A stretch of DNA of 64,000 nt from the NCBI GenBank assembly GCA_030549775.1, contig CM060174.1:28214117-28278116 (forward strand). Reading direction: 5' to 3'. The first letter of the stretch is position 1. Every line of letters begins with the position of its first letter. Made by a program: the position numbers and the translations under genes. Under the pieces are notes generated by a model, which searched no databases, was not told the DNA's origin, and was given only the letters and a program-made list of their open reading frames with translations. Positions 11,787 to 24,688 of this stretch are shown here, piece by piece. The stretch comes from Tamarix chinensis. Its lineage: Eukaryota; Streptophyta; Magnoliopsida; Caryophyllales; Tamaricaceae.

Positions 11787-12740
11787 ATGGATCGAAAATG
11801 GTTGTCCGTAAATCATTTGTCTAGAGAATATAACGAAGGAGTGGAGTTTTTTTTATCAAGTTTGTAATTGAACATGCTCAGGACTCTAGTAGAATAGTTT
11901 ATCCTTATTTGAATATGCTTATATTTAGTATGTCAACACAGATGATTTGAGAGATCATTTGTTTGTGTATGGAATAGATACAAGTTACACTTGTTGGATA
12001 TGGCATGGTGAGACAGAGTCTAAATATGATAATGAGGAAGTTAGGAGGGAAATTAGTGGATCATCATTTGAGAACTATGAATGAAATTTATTAGAGGAGA
12101 TGACTCAAAAGGTTAAGGAAAGTGTTTGGGATTATTTGAAAATATTCGAGAAGTTATTGAATGACTCGGAGAAACCTCTCTACAGTAATCGTGAGACATT
12201 TACATTATTATCCACTACTTTAATGTTGTACAACTTCAAAGCATGTAATGGAAGGAGTGATAAGAATTTTATGGAATCCAACTTATGCAAATATGAATTA
12301 TTATGGTGTGATTGAATAGATATGAGAATTAGATTACACTGTATTTAAAGTCCTTGTATTCAGCTATAGATGGGTTGATAATAGCTATAGGGTTAGATAT
12401 GAAGATTGAATCTCATTAGTAGATCTCAATAGGGTAGGGCATAAACAAGACCCAATCATCTGGGCATCACAAATGACATAAGTATTCTTTGTCACTAATC
12501 CTACTGATAATAAATAGTTTGTGGTACTATCTACGAAGAAAAGAAATGACAATGAATGTGATGATGAAAATAATGCCAATTGGAATAAAGAGTGTGTCTC
12601 AGCTGTAAAAGTGACTCAATTATTGAACCATGATAACAATAAAATTAATGAGGAGGAAATATATGTCAGGGATGATCATTGTGAAGTCTTATATGTATCA
12701 GATTATGAAAAAAATCTAAAAACAAAGGAAAGATAAGGAA
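11787..12740 (+). pseudogene. CACTA TNPD-type transposase remnant with core deleted
   Basis: The ATG at 11,787 opens a transposase-associated domain: MDRKWLSVNHLSREYNEGVE, then, after frame breaks, an IEHAQDS-like piece and WIWHGETE spread over a frame change near 11,990. At 12,100-12,315 a 71-residue frame contains LLNDSEKPLYSNRETF and LMLYNFKACNGRSDKNFME, the segment that normally precedes the tnp2 catalytic core. Directly after it comes a DUF4216-like region: NYYGVIE, LVFSYRWVDN, then VDLNRVGHKQDPIIWASQMT, VFFVTNPTDNK and VVLSTKKRND up to about 12,550, with an acidic tail to 12,736. The tnp2 core between the two, several hundred residues in intact relatives, is absent. Stops interrupt each block. 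Non-functional. Confidence 0.75.
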
Positions 12741-12859
12741 AAGAATGCAATGAGGGTAATAATATTATAACATATGATGTGTGCTTGTATCAAAAATTAA
12801 TTTAGTGGTACATTATAGTCAATACATAACATTCTAACATAATTTGTTTATTATTTTTT

Positions 12860-13835
12860 TATAGATAAATGGTAAAAAAAATTGATAGGGAGAGTAGTGA
12901 TGAAGAAAGGAAGAGAGGACCTACTATTATAAGAATCATCACGGACATGCAGAATAGAGGAGAATAAGTTGATTTTGGATGGAATACTTACAATCTTCGC
13001 ATTACCCCTCACGCAAACATGTTTCTAACATCCATTTTACTCGTTACATGTAACCATGTTCCTATCTCTTATAATAACTGGAAGCAAGTTCCAAAGGGTC
13101 ACAAGGAGCATATTTGGTAGGAAGTCATGGTAAATATGTTATTTTACTTAATCACTTTTGCATATCAAATGTTATTAATTTTAATACATTAACATAGTTA
13201 TACATCTATATATCTTAGTTTGTGGAGAGTCTTCAATGTCTCAAAGAATAGGAAGAAATGGATTCTTAGACATTGTGGTGAGCATCTAAGAACTTTTAGG
13301 GTATACATGGCTAGTAGAAAAATGTGTAGAAAGAGGGATGGATCTCTACGATAGAACCCACACAAACTATAAGGTTTCATTGATCAAGAAAGTTGGAACC
13401 AATTATTGCATATTATCTTTTGGAGGATTTTAAGGTATTTGTTAGATAACAATTAAATTTTTTGATTAAGAATATTTCATTTATATTTAAATAACCATGT
13501 GCTTATATGTTGGCTTATAACATAAGAAAAATGTGTCAAAAGTAAAGAGATTGCTAAAAAAATAAGTACCGGTATAATATGGCTTGCAAAGGCTATGCAG
13601 GCTTTGAAGAGGAGTTGGTATAAGATTCTGATTTATCTATTTATATGTAAAAATATAATGTTATAATAATATTCTTAATGTAAGATTAATTTTTGATTTA
13701 CAGCTCATAGCCTAGGACTTAGATCCATGTACCTCATCTGTGAATATTGACACATTATAGAAGAAGGCTAGAGCAACAAAAGATGGATATCTTAATGAAG
13801 ATGTAGATGTTGCAAGCAAAAAAATTGTAAGTTTG
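12860..13835 (+). pseudogene. CACTA second protein, transposase_24/Ptta-like part
   Basis: 12,915-13,131 reads RGPTIIRIITDMQNRGE, then VDFGWNT, ANMFLTSILLVTCNHVPISY, NNWKQVPKGHKEHIW, the hallmark start of the plant Ptta/En/Spm protein family (PF03004). After an AT-rich gap, probably an intron, 13,190-13,430 gives VWRVFNVSKNRKKWILRHCG and QESWNQLL. 13,527-13,620 gives KNKYRYNMACKGYAGFEEEL, and 13,740-13,830 gives KKARATKDGYLNEDVDVASK followed by a GTAAGT-like donor. This family is thought to bind the element's subterminal repeats. The gene is cut at about 13,860 by long LTR-like copy A; its downstream half resumes after 29,709. Stops are present. Confidence 0.72.
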
Positions 13836-13869
13836 TAGATATCCCAAACCTTACTTAGTTTTCTTTTAG

Positions 13870-14649
13870 AAATTAAAAGAGGACATAAAAGCCCAAAACA
13901 ATTGGAGACCAGATAACAGAAGGGACACCAGATATTCCTATGCTCTCAAAACTGACTGATAGCTTTCAACTGGACTCAAAAACTGAACTGCAAAGTCCAC
14001 TACCCATTGAATAGGCAGAGTCCCACAAAAATGAACCTTTAGTACTATGGTACTGAGTAAACATTTATACCAAACTAATATGATAAAACATAATGGAACA
14101 CACGCAAGGCATACCATTCACATTGTATAAGAAATATACATACACATACGAGGATTGAGATACAGTATTTGTTCATATAATCAAATTCCATCTTTGTCAC
14201 AGACCACTCATATTCATGCATATCAAATAACCGAACTTACCAAATGAACTACCCAAAGATACTATCTAAACTATGATTAGAAGAAAACCCTAGCATAATA
14301 ATCATAAGGCATCCTGATAATACATGGTATGAACATTAAGATATACATGAGATGATCCAAACACAATAATCCTCACCGATAAGCAAATGTCACTAAACTA
14401 CCTACTGTTCATGTGTGCTTATTTAGAATATAATAACACTTATCAACTAAGCATCCCAAGATACTATCTAAAGAAATAATCAAATCCACTCTACACTACA
14501 ATTATAATCTTTACAACATAATTCATGTCTCAGCATTAATCCCAACTAATTACATAACATCAAAGGTATGTTCATAGGCAAAATATACTCAGATCCCTAA
14601 CATTATAGGTACTATATAATAAAATCCATAACTTCATAGGTATACTTAT
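13870..14649 (-). other. Copy A, 3' portion; no gene seen
   Basis: AT-rich DNA that is part of long LTR-like copy A (left of the gypsy insertion). The left third matches copy B in reverse orientation. The last 70 bases before 14,650 belong to the same minisatellite (AGGTATACTTA, ATAATAAAATCCATAAC) that continues at 26,321. Confidence 0.6.
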
Positions 14650-15483
14650 TGATGTAGGAGAATCTATTGATTCTCATATTCCTATTGATTCTCAAGGTAA
14701 GGAAGAATTAGCTTTCTTAATATTAGATCCAATCATATTAAATGTTCTTGATAATATGTCTATGCTTGGTATTGAAAACGATTCAAGATATTCTTGTAGG
14801 TATATTACATATTTCTAAGGAGAACATGTGAATACACTAAAGAAGACTTAAAGTGTACAAGCATTTAAAGCATACAAGGCTATGGCATACATGGGATGAC
14901 ACTACAACAAGATATGGTGATGATTATCATTAATTATATTAAAATTGTAAGTGTATTTTCTATAAGCTAGGGTTTCAATGTAATTTCATGTATGTACCAT
15001 AGTTGATTGTGTGGCTTTGTAATGTTAGTTATTAATATCATTTAGATGATGATATTGTGATTAAGATTAGGCATTATATGGGCTTAATTCAAGATAATTT
15101 ATCTTGAATTAAAGGGGAAGACCTGCTAATTTTTAAGCCATAATGTTGACTCCTCACCTATATATATACCTATGTTGTGCATGGATAAAAGGAGATGAAT
15201 AAGACAAAATCATTTGAACCAAGCCTCATGTAAACACTTGAATTGTCTCTCCCTTTTTGGAGTAGTATATCCAGGAAATCCCGGGGAATTCCTTCCTTCA
15301 ATTCCCTTCCCTCATTTGAAGCTTGAATGTAGCTTCAACCTTCGAATAACCTCAGCCAGCTTTCATTACTTATGTCGAGTTTAAGCTTCTTAAACCAGGT
15401 TTTTTTCTTCTAGCATTAACTTGTAGCGGAAGGAAACAAAGAAATGATTGATCCAACACTTCTCTCCACCTTGATCCACACCA
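14650..15483 (+). repeat. 5' LTR of gypsy 1
   Basis: 834 bp, TG...CA ends. Contains a TATATATATA box at about 15,159-15,168, matched at the same place in the 3' LTR. Confidence 0.92.
15159..15168 (+). promoter_or_regulatory. TATA box of gypsy 1 LTR
   Basis: TATATATATA following a CCTCACC phrase, conserved in the 3' LTR at about 25,997-26,006. Position about 510 bp into the LTR fits a U3/R boundary shortly downstream. Confidence 0.55.
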
Positions 15484-15487
15484 TTTT

Positions 15488-15499
15488 TGGTATCAAAGC
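15488..15499 (+). promoter_or_regulatory. Primer-binding site of gypsy 1
   Basis: TGGTATCAAAGC, one base different from the initiator Met tRNA complement, four bases after the LTR end. Confidence 0.85.
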
Positions 15500-16365
15500 T
15501 CCCCACAACTTTGCCTTCCTTCGGTAGTACAATTCTTGCATCTTCATGCTGCTACCTACAAGAAAACAACCTGCAAGGAGTTCCACAGCCAGCAATCTTC
15601 AACATTTTCTTGCATCTTGTTGCCTTCCTTGAATCTTCAATGATTTCTTGATTAAAGGTTCCAAATCTTGCAATAATCTTGTTGCAATCTCACGTAGTCC
15701 ATCTAGCAAATTCCTTATATCTTCGACCAACATTCCCTTCATTTTGCTGAGACTCCACCAGTTATGTTTGTTTTGTTCTAACTTTGAGCTTGCACTTCTA
15801 CTTCCACCGACCCTTTCTCTTTTATTTCCTATCCCCACTTGTCCATTTATCCAGCAAATCATCCACCCATTTTGTTTCTACACGTTCCAAAACTTGGTAG
15901 AAAGGAGAAAAAAACCCCGACACCCCTGGTATAATATAACCAGGTTGGAAGGTTTTGTAAAAAAAATTTGTGCCTCGGTTTTACTCCAATTTTATCTCCA
16001 ATTCTAATACATACTCTTCTTATTTTTCTTATTCATATCTTCTATGGTTTATGGCAACAAATCTTCAAATTGAACATCTCATTTCTTTGAAGAAGTAGAC
16101 GGTCCTTTTTTTTATTTTATATGACTGATTGTTAGTCACAAAAGAAGACCACCTTCTAGCCATCTTGTTTCAAATGTGCATGCAGTGTTATGTTGGCTAA
16201 ATTTCCTTCCATTTGTGTGTGACCAATACAAAAGGTAGTGATTGATAATTTCTTGTGAATTGGAAAAATATTTTTCCTATTTTTTTTAGTTGCAGGACAT
16301 TCCAACATCTACACATTTGTAGTATTCTTTTGGTGGATAGAAAGAGGTGTGTTTCTACCTTCACC
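15500..16365 (+). other. Untranslated leader of gypsy 1
   Basis: Internal leader between primer-binding site and gag. Open frames here on both strands (for example 15,648-16,007) show no family features. I see no gene. Confidence 0.6.
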
Positions 16366-17431
16366 ATGGCAAGTGAAGAGGTTCATCCATTGGTAGAGTC
16401 TATAAAGAGTCTAACCATACTAATGGATACCCAACTACATAATCAAACAATGCTTCAACAACAATTACAAAGTGTAGAAGCCAAGCTAGCCGATCAAGAG
16501 AATTATCGACCATGGAAAAATTGCATGGAGACCACACAAGATAGTGCGGAAGAAAAAATGAAGCATGCATTCCATACAAAAGGAGGATTTGGATATTCAA
16601 ACATGCATCATAATGAATATGGAGAGGATGAGATGATTTCCTTTGGCTCAAGCAACTAAAGAAGACCACATACATTCCAAGTAAGACATGCATACAATGA
16701 AGATCAAGGTAATAAACTTGACCTTCCTGAATTTTATGGTGAATTGAATGTGGAAATATTCTTTGAGTGGTTGCATGAAATTGAAGCTATATTTTAATTT
16801 AAGGAGTATGATGATGAGAGAAAATGCAAGCTTGCTACTTTTAACTTCAAACGGTTTGCTAGGATTTAGTATGATAATTTGAAGAAAAAAAACAAGAGAA
16901 AGACAACAGAAGTTAAAAATAAAATATTGGGAAAAACTTAAGAAACACTTAAGGAAAAAATTTGTGCCTAGAGAATATGAGCAAGATATGTATGTGAAAA
17001 TGATAAATCTAAGGCAAGGCTTATTTAGTTTAGAAAAATACACTAGAGAATTTGAAAAACTAGCCCTTATTTGTGATGTTCAAGAGAGAAAAGAACAAAA
17101 ATGTGCTAGATACTTAGGTGGCTTGAATAACTTGATAAGAGATAAAGTTGACATGTATTCTTATGATTCTCTTGATGAATTAATTAAGTTGGCTTTAAAA
17201 TTTAAAAGACAACATAAATCAACCAAATCCTATATTAAGTTTAATGTTTCAACTTCAACTAAGCCCTATTCTAACACCTTTACACCTAAATCAACATCTT
17301 CATATAATAAAAAGAATAATCGAGATGATAAAGGTAAAAATAAGGTAGTTGAAATGGCTAATAAATAATGCTTTAAATGTAAAGGATATGGACACTTTGC
17401 TAGAGAATGTCCTAATCAAAGAGCCTTAGCC
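16366..17431 (+). pseudogene. gag of gypsy 1 (broken)
   Basis: Gag forms the particle and binds the RNA. The ATG at 16,366 (ACCATGG context) opens MASEEVHPLVESIKSLT with a Gln-rich coiled stretch and stops at 16,659 in frame 1. The rest is in frame 2: about 16,680-16,800 gives LDLPEFYGELNVEIFFEWLH, with in-frame stops after EAIF and ARI, and 16,964-17,368 gives YVKMINLRQGLFSLEKYTRE, LICDVQERKEQKCARYLGGL and a basic Ser/Lys/Asn tail. A TAA at 17,366-17,368 then separates it from a CCHC zinc knuckle in the same frame (CFKCKGYGHFAREC, 17,369-17,410). The frame change and stops make it inactive unless suppressed. Confidence 0.85.
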
Positions 17432-19674
17432 TTGAATGAAATAGAACACATGGAACCATGTAGTGATGATAAGAATTTAGAAATTGAATCTCCTAATGAA
17501 ATATTAACCATGGATAAAGAAGAGGGAGATCCATGTTTCGTAATTCAAAGAGTGTTGAAAATCCAACCTAATATGACACCTACTCAGAGAGAGAAAATTT
17601 TTAAGACTAAGTGTAAAATAGGTGACATGGTTTGTAGACTCATTATTGATAGTGGTTCATATATAAATGTTGCTGGTGAGGCAATGGTTAAGAAACTTGG
17701 TTTAGAGACTACTAATCATCCTAAACCCTATTATTTACAATGGATAAACAAAGACAAAGGAGCTAAAGTAAACAAAAGAACCCTAATCACATTTTCCATT
17801 AGAGATTACCATGATAAAGTTCTATGTGATGTTTTGCCTATGGATTCTTGTGGATTACTTTTAGGAAGACCATGGCAATATGATAGAAAAGAAACTCATG
17901 ATGGAGTAACTAATGAATATATGGTGAAGAAAGAAAAGCAAACGTATGGACTAACACCTTCTTTATGTGATCATATGCCTTTGAATGATGACAAAAAGAG
18001 GTTATTTTTACATGAAAAGGCTATGGAAAAATGTATAGAAGAAGAAGGGATTTGTCATGCTTTAGTTGCTAAAGATTCTAAACCTGAGAAGCAACAAATT
18101 GAAAATCCTAATCTAGCTAAGCTGCTTGATGAATATCATGATGTATTTCCTAATGATTTACCTCCTGGATTACCACCTAAAAGTGGTATAGAACATGCCA
18201 TTGATCTTATCCCTGAAATGCCTCTTCCAAATAAACATAATTATAGATGTAACCCAGAGGAAGCTAAGGAATTATAGAAATAGATCCAAGAGCCTATGGA
18301 TAAAGGATTTATGAGAGAAAGTATGAGTCCTTATAGTGTTCCTGCTTTATTAGTGCCTAAAAAATATGGTACTTGGTGTATGTGTATAAATCCTAGGGCA
18401 GTGAATAACATTACTATCAAATATCGTTTTCCTATGCCTAGGTTAGATGATATGCTTGATGAACTTTGTGGTGCACAAGTATTTTCTAAAATTGATTTGA
18501 GAAGTGGTTATCATCAATTAAGGATTAGAGATGGAGACGAATGGAAAACATCCTTTAAAACTAAATATGGTCTCTATGAGTGGATAGTTATGCCTTTTGG
18601 GTTATATAATGCACCTAGCTCATTTATGAGACTTACGAATGAAGTTATCTGACCTTTCCTTGGTGATTTCATTGTTGTATATTTGGATGATATTCTTGTG
18701 TATAGCAAAAATGGTTATGATCACCTAGTGCATTTGAGGAAATTATTTGATAAGCTAAGGAGAGCTAAACTATATGGAAAACTTGAGAAATGTGATTTTA
18801 TGCTTCCAAGTGTAGTTTTCCTAAGCTATATTATTAATGGACAGGGTATTAAAATAGGTCCTAATAATATTAGAGCTATAAAAGAATGGCCTATCCCTAA
18901 AAATGTTCATGATATTAGAATTTTTCATGGATTAGCTAGATTCTATAGAAGATTCATTAAAGATTTTTCTACTATAGCTACACCTATTACACAACTCATG
19001 AAAAAGGGTGAATTTTATTGGGGACAAGAAGCTACTCAATCATTTGACACCCTCAAAACTAAACTTTGTAATGTCCCTGTTCTATCCTTACCCAACTTTA
19101 ATCTTATTTTTGAAGTAACTTGTGATGCTAGTGGATTTGGAGTAGGAGTACTTTCACAAGAAAAGAAACCTATAGCATTCTTCTCTGAAAAGTTGAATGG
19201 AGCCAAGATTAACTATTTAACTTATGATAAGGAATTCTTTGCCATTATACGAAGTCTAGAGACATGGAGTCATTATCTGAGACCAAAACCCTTTGTATTA
19301 CATTCGGATCATGAAAGTTTAAAATACTTACATAGTCATAAGAAAGTTAATCTGAGACATGCAAAGTGGGTGAGTTTCTTACAATCCTTTGTGTTCTCTG
19401 TCAAACATTTAGATGGAAAAGAAAATTTAGTAGCCGATGCTCTTTCTCGTAGATCTATATTACTTATTATGATGGATGTAAAAATCTTAGGTTTTGAAAT
19501 GTTAAAAGAATTGTATCCTAAAGATGATGATTTTAAGGATATATTTAGTGCATGTAAAGAGAGTAGATACCATGGAAATTATGTCATACAAGATGGATTT
19601 TTTTTAGACTAAATAAACTTTGTGTTCCTAGATCTAGTATTTGAGGCTTGTTAATCAAAGAAATACATAAAGGT
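17432..19674 (+). pseudogene. pol of gypsy 1: protease, RT, RNase H and start of integrase
   Basis: All in frame 2, continuous with gag. Protease: 17,640-17,870 with IIDSGSYINV (catalytic Asp) and GLLLGRPWQYDR. A linker with LPPGLPPKSGIEHAIDL leads to reverse transcriptase at about 18,290-18,900: [41 protein letters not shown], and the catalytic [11 protein letters not shown] at about 18,676-18,710. RNase H is about 19,090-19,440: CDASG, YDKEFFA, HSDHESL and VADALSRR hold the four acidic residues. Defects: TAG near 18,276, TGA at 18,650, and a shift at the T run before 19,610. After it KLCVPRSSI and GLLIKEIHKG begin the integrase H2C2 finger, then copy B interrupts at 19,680. Confidence 0.9.
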
Positions 19675-19989
19675 AGTATTGTAATCCCTTGAAATTTTTA
19701 AAAGCCTATAAATTAATAAATAACTTTTATTTTGGGATAAATTAGCTTTAAAATCTATTTAATTTGATTATTTTATGGATTTTTGAGTATATAAAATAGC
19801 ATATAAATATTTAATAAATTAAAATAAATATTTTTTTATTTTATCATACTCTTATTATTTAAATAAATTTTCAAACCATTATTTTACTAAAATTATCCTT
19901 TTTAAACCCTTATATTTTAATTATATTAAATTAAATTATTAAATAAATTTATTACCCATAAATATTGCATTTTATTATTTTATAAATTA

Positions 19990-21270
19990 AATTATTTTAA
20001 TTTTCCTATTTTTCCTTTTCTTTTTCCTTTTTCCTTTTCCTTCTCCTTTTTCTCCTTTTCCTCCTTTCTTTCCTTTTCTTTTTTCCTTCCCTTGGACCGC
20101 CGGCCTTGGCCTGCTTCCCTTCCCCTGCACGATTGGGTCGTTGACCCATCTCTCCCTTCTCCCCTGCCTTCCATTATTTCCCTCGACTTGACTCCCCTCT
20201 CCTTTCTTCCTTCCTCCCTCGCGCAAGCCTGGCCCACCTCCCTCCTTTCTTTCCTTCCTTTCTTCTCTAATCGGGTAGGCTTGCGTCCTTCTCCCCTTGG
20301 GTCGGCCTGCACGCAGCCTCCCCACTCCTTCTTTCTTTCTTTCTTTCTTCTTCTTCCATTTTTGGTAGTGCCTTACCCGACCATCCTTCGCCATCTCCGC
20401 TGCCCCACCTACAACCCTCTCCCCCTACTGCTTCCCTCTATCGCTCTCTCTCCCTCTCATCGTTTTCATGCCCTATCCTGGCCCTACCACCTCTCCCTCT
20501 CCTTGCCCATACCCCTCTCTTCTCCTCTCTCTCCCTGCAACTCCCATTCCCCTACCACCCTGCCGCCGCCCTACCAAGCCACCCTATCCCCTCCTTTCTC
20601 TTCCTCTTATTTTTCTTCTTTCCTCCCTGCCTCATCCTGCCATTTTCTCGAGCCTCACATGCCTCCCCGACCCTCTTTTTCTTCCCTTCTTCTCCTCCGA
20701 TCTCTCTCCCCATTTTTGCTTCACTACCTCGCTCCGCCACTACCACCACTGCACTAGCCACCTACGCCACCCCCTGCCACCCCCTACCTCACCCCTACAC
20801 CATCACAGCATCCCTCGAGCCACCCTGCAGCCTCCTCCTTCCTCCCCTCTTCTTTTTCTCTTTTCTCGGTAGCCACCTTACACCACCCCTTTCTACCACC
20901 GTTCCACCACCTCTGCCATCACCTGAGCCACCAAACTAATCCCTGTAACCCCCTCTACCACCCCAAACCTCCTTTGGCCGAAACCACCAGCCATAAGCCT
21001 TCCTTTTCTCCCTCCCTTTTCCTTCCTTCTCAGCCCCTTCCTCTCGACTCACCTCGGTAGCCCCCCTTCGTAGCCTCGCTGCCGCCGCTGCCCTTAGCAG
21101 CCGTCAAATCATCCTCGACCACCACTTACACCCCCTCTCCATCTCTACATCCTTCCCTTACCTTAAGTCCTCCCATGCATGCCCACATTCCTAGCCCCAA
21201 AACCCCAACATGAAAATAGCCCATTTTTCCTCCTTCCACCCACCTTCGAGCCCCTCCCCCTCATTTCTTT
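19990..21270 (+). other. Pyrimidine-rich tract of copy B
   Basis: Long C/T-dominated stretch. The open frames on both strands (for example 20,092-20,757 and 20,468-20,872 plus; 19,987-20,394 minus) are Pro/Ser/Leu-rich or Lys/Arg/Gly/Glu-rich by composition alone and share no domain. The same composition occurs at the matching place in copies A, C and D, so it is a structural part of the block. Confidence 0.7.
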
Positions 21271-21944
21271 GCATGCAGCTCATGGTGCATGAGCAATATG
21301 AGTTGCTGTATGTCTTGGTTTGATTGGTTAATGATTTTAAGGTATAATAATATTTTAACTTAATTATTTGATTAATTAAGTGTTATAAAGTCTTATGCTT
21401 TGATTTTTCTTATTTCTAATATAATAAACATGGATATTATTTTTAGGTATTGGTTTTGCTAATCAAAGCTAGAACCTTTAATCGGAATACCTGTAAGGTT
21501 CATTTTTTAGGAAATTAAGGTAACTATTAAATCCCACTTAAACACATAGATTAATGTATGTTAGTACATTAGCATTTTTGATATGTTATTATGCTTGATA
21601 TATGTTGTTTAATATAATATATGTAGTTTCTTGTGTTGATTGATAAAAAGGAAGCATGTTAGATTATATGTTATGTATGGAAATATTGTTTAAGGTAAGA
21701 GTTTGGTTATTAATAAAAATATTAAGTATTATCCATGTTGTATTATGCTATTGTGATCTTTAATGCATGGTTAATATTTTTGTGAGCCTTAGGGGTATTT
21801 TAGTAATATATCTTATACAAGAATATGGCCTAATATGTGTGGGTGCTAATAAGTATTATATTAAATATAATAGTTGTGGATGAGGTATTAATATTAATAT
21901 TTTATGTAGTGATGATAATTTAATATAAGTGATGTAATAAGGGG

Positions 21945-22860
21945 AAAAATGGTAATTTGTAATTAAAAGGGGTATTATGGTAATTTTGGAGGCAAGGAAA
22001 AAATGGTAATTATGTGAGTAAATGGATAAAATGGTAGTTTTGTATGTAAAGGGGTAAAATGGTAATTTTGGAAGTAAGGGGTAAAATGGTAATTTTGAAA
22101 GTAAAGGAGCAAAATGGTAATTTTGTGAATAAAACATAAAATGGTAGTTTTTGAAGTAAAGGGGTAAATTGGTAATTTTTTGAATAAAGGGTAAAATGGT
22201 AATTTTATGAATAAATGGTAAAATGGTAATTTTGTGAATAAAGGGTAAAAAGTTAATTTTGTAATTAAGGGGCAAAATGGTAATTTTGTAATTAAAGGGT
22301 AAAAAGGGTAATTTTGGAATTAAAGGATAAAATGGTAATGTTATAATTCAAGGGTAAAATGGTAATTTTATAATTAAGGGGCAAAATGGTAATTTTATAA
22401 TTAAAAGGTAAAATGGTAATTTTATAACTAAAGGGGAAAAAAAGTTATTTTATAATTAAAGGGAAACATGGTAATTTGTATGTAAATGGGAAAATTGGTA
22501 ATTTATAAGTGAAAAGGGAAAATGGTAATTTTATATGCAAAGGGAATAATGGTGACTTAAAAGTAAAAAAGGGTAATTTGGTAATTATGATAATGGAGAA
22601 GGGAAATTTGGTAATTTAACCGACTAAAGGGTATTCGGTAATTTTGATGGTGGAAAAGGATAAATTGGTAACTATGATAATAGAGAAGGGTAATTCGGTA
22701 ATTTAACCAACTAAGGGGTAATTTGATAATTTTGATAATGTAGAAGGGTAATATGGTACTTTATCTAACTAAAGGGGTTAATTTAGCAATTATAACAAAG
22801 GAGAAGGACAATTCGGTAACCTAAACAATCGAATGGGAAATATGATAAATATAACAATTA
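21945..22860 (+). repeat. Minisatellite of copy B (unit about 29 bp)
   Basis: About 30 diverged units of the type GGGTAAAATGGTAATTTTG with an AT-rich remainder (about 29 bp), degrading to GGTAATTTGGTAA forms at the right end. Confidence 0.9.
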
Positions 22861-23749
22861 TAGAGGGTGATTAGTGGCCTAATAAATGTGAGAGATAACT
22901 ACATAACCCAAACATAGTTGTGATATGGCTAAGAACAACTATGTGTGGGTTACGTGCCTTGTGTGCCATGTGTTATGCCATATTGTGTACTTTATGCTAA
23001 ATGATTAATCATTTGTAGCACAACATGAAGTGGATGTATGCTCATGTAACTTCCTTATGGCATGTGGATGATAATTATATCTGTTGTGCGTATGATGTTA
23101 TGTGATGTGACCCTCTAGGACATGCATGCTAGGATATTTAATGTGGTAATGTGGGATGGAAGGATGAAAAAGGAAATATGGGAACGTGAGATAACCAAGG
23201 GAAAGTAAGTTGGCTAACATAGGTAGGAATGACCTAAATAACCCATGATCCATGAGTGGATGAATAAAATGGGGCTTAAATAGAATGAATGAGTGATGCA
23301 ACTCTTGCATGGGAGATTTTTAGGGTTAGCATGGGATGATTATTAAGAAAGAATTAGCTAGGGTTTGAGCGGCCAACTAGGGTTTTACTATTACATGTAT
23401 ACTTGGTAAGTATAATTGAGATTTGAGACGAATCTAAATGAGATGAGATGTGGGATGATAAAAGAAAGGTGGGGCCATATAGGTCCGATTAAGGTTTCAA
23501 AGGAAAAACCCTAGGGAGTGGTAGTGACAGAATATGAATGTCATAAAGTGATGGGTCTCAACCCACACCCTTAGGAGTTGGTTCTTTGTTATGGGTAGAT
23601 ATAAGGAGGAATGGATGTTGGGGTATGACAGGCCCTCTCGGGAGGATAGAAATAGAGGTCGGTGACATGCATGTCAGGGTGAAATACTTTAGAATAAGAT
23701 ATGAATAAGACACTAATCACTTAAAGAGGAAGATTGTTGAGCTGAACCC

Positions 23750-24095
23750 AGACTGGTCGACTGGCAAATAATAGTAGCCAGGAGCCGGGGTGCCCTGAAG
23801 ACCGGTCCACTGGCAAATAATAGTAATCAAGAGTGTTCTTCCTTGTATGTATTCCGGTCCACCGGCTATAATAGTGGGGGATTCCATGCTCAACAAACCA
23901 AACGTAATAACGATAAGACATGGGGAAGACACTAATTACTTGCAGTGGAACACCATGTGAGTCAGGACCAGACCGGTCCACCGATGAATAATAGTGGCCA
24001 GGAGCGTTTTGCCCTGCATGACCGGTCCACTGGCAAATAATAGTGGCCAGGAATGTTTTGCCCTGCATAACCGGTCCACTGGCAAATAATAGTCG
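23750..24095 (+). repeat. ACCGGT-type repeat clusters of copy B
   Basis: Six units of about 45-60 bp containing ACCGGTCCACTGGC (or a variant) and AATAATAGT, most followed by a small foldback such as AGGAGCG..TGCCCT. Three units (23,750-23,880) and three units (23,970-24,095) are separated by about 90 bp. Copy C has the same two-cluster layout at 37,775-38,165. Confidence 0.85.
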
Positions 24096-24688
24096 GGTTC
24101 CCACACTCACAAGAATCTTTATAATTCGAGATGATTGATTAATGATGGACTAATGGCCTTAAGGCCCTAAAAGTATTGATGGTTCATTATGACCTATTAA
24201 TATTTGATTAACTTATTAAGTATACAAATGTACGAAAGTGAATTTTATGTATGCATCATTAATATCTGATTGACTTGTCCAATATGTGAATGTATGGATC
24301 TGAATATTATGTTTACACCTGTCCTTATGTATGAATATAGTGGTGTATCATGTGTTACATTGCGGGTCTATTTTTAAGTGTGTTTTAAAGAGTTACTCAG
24401 TACTATAGTGCTGAAGGGTTCCATTTGTGGACCCCTGCCTATTCAATGGGCAGTGTCCCTTGCAGGTCGTTGTTCAGGAGCTATTCAGGTGGGCAATGGG
24501 AAAGAGCGTAAGGATTATCCGGGCTTTTAGGATTTTATCCTTCCTCTTCTAATGTTTGGTGTAAATGTAACATTTGTTCTTGTAAATACCATTGGTTGAT
24601 TATATTCTTATAAAATATTTACTTGTGCTACTCTGATTTAAATATGTTTGAATTTCTCGTAAATTGTATTTTACTCTTTTAGCCTTAA

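Noticed and set aside
19987..20394. Lys/Arg/Gly/Glu-rich open frames on the minus strand
   Set aside because: Complement of the same pyrimidine tract; purine-rich codons only.
20092..20872. Long Pro/Ser/Leu-rich open frames (221 and 134 codons) on the plus strand
   Set aside because: They lie in the pyrimidine-rich tract of copy B, overlap each other in two frames, and reflect C/T composition. No domain, and related blocks do not keep the same frame.
21856..22275. 139-codon minus-strand frame with repeated HKITILPFI-type units
   Set aside because: It is the translation of the minisatellite of copy B.
23750..24095. Regular repeats with spacers resembling a CRISPR array
   Set aside because: Units diverge, spacers are themselves related foldbacks, and the setting is a plant retroelement.
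23717..24110. Repeated peptide frame on the minus strand (YYLPVDRS-type units)
   Set aside because: Translation of the ACCGGT repeat clusters, not a protein.
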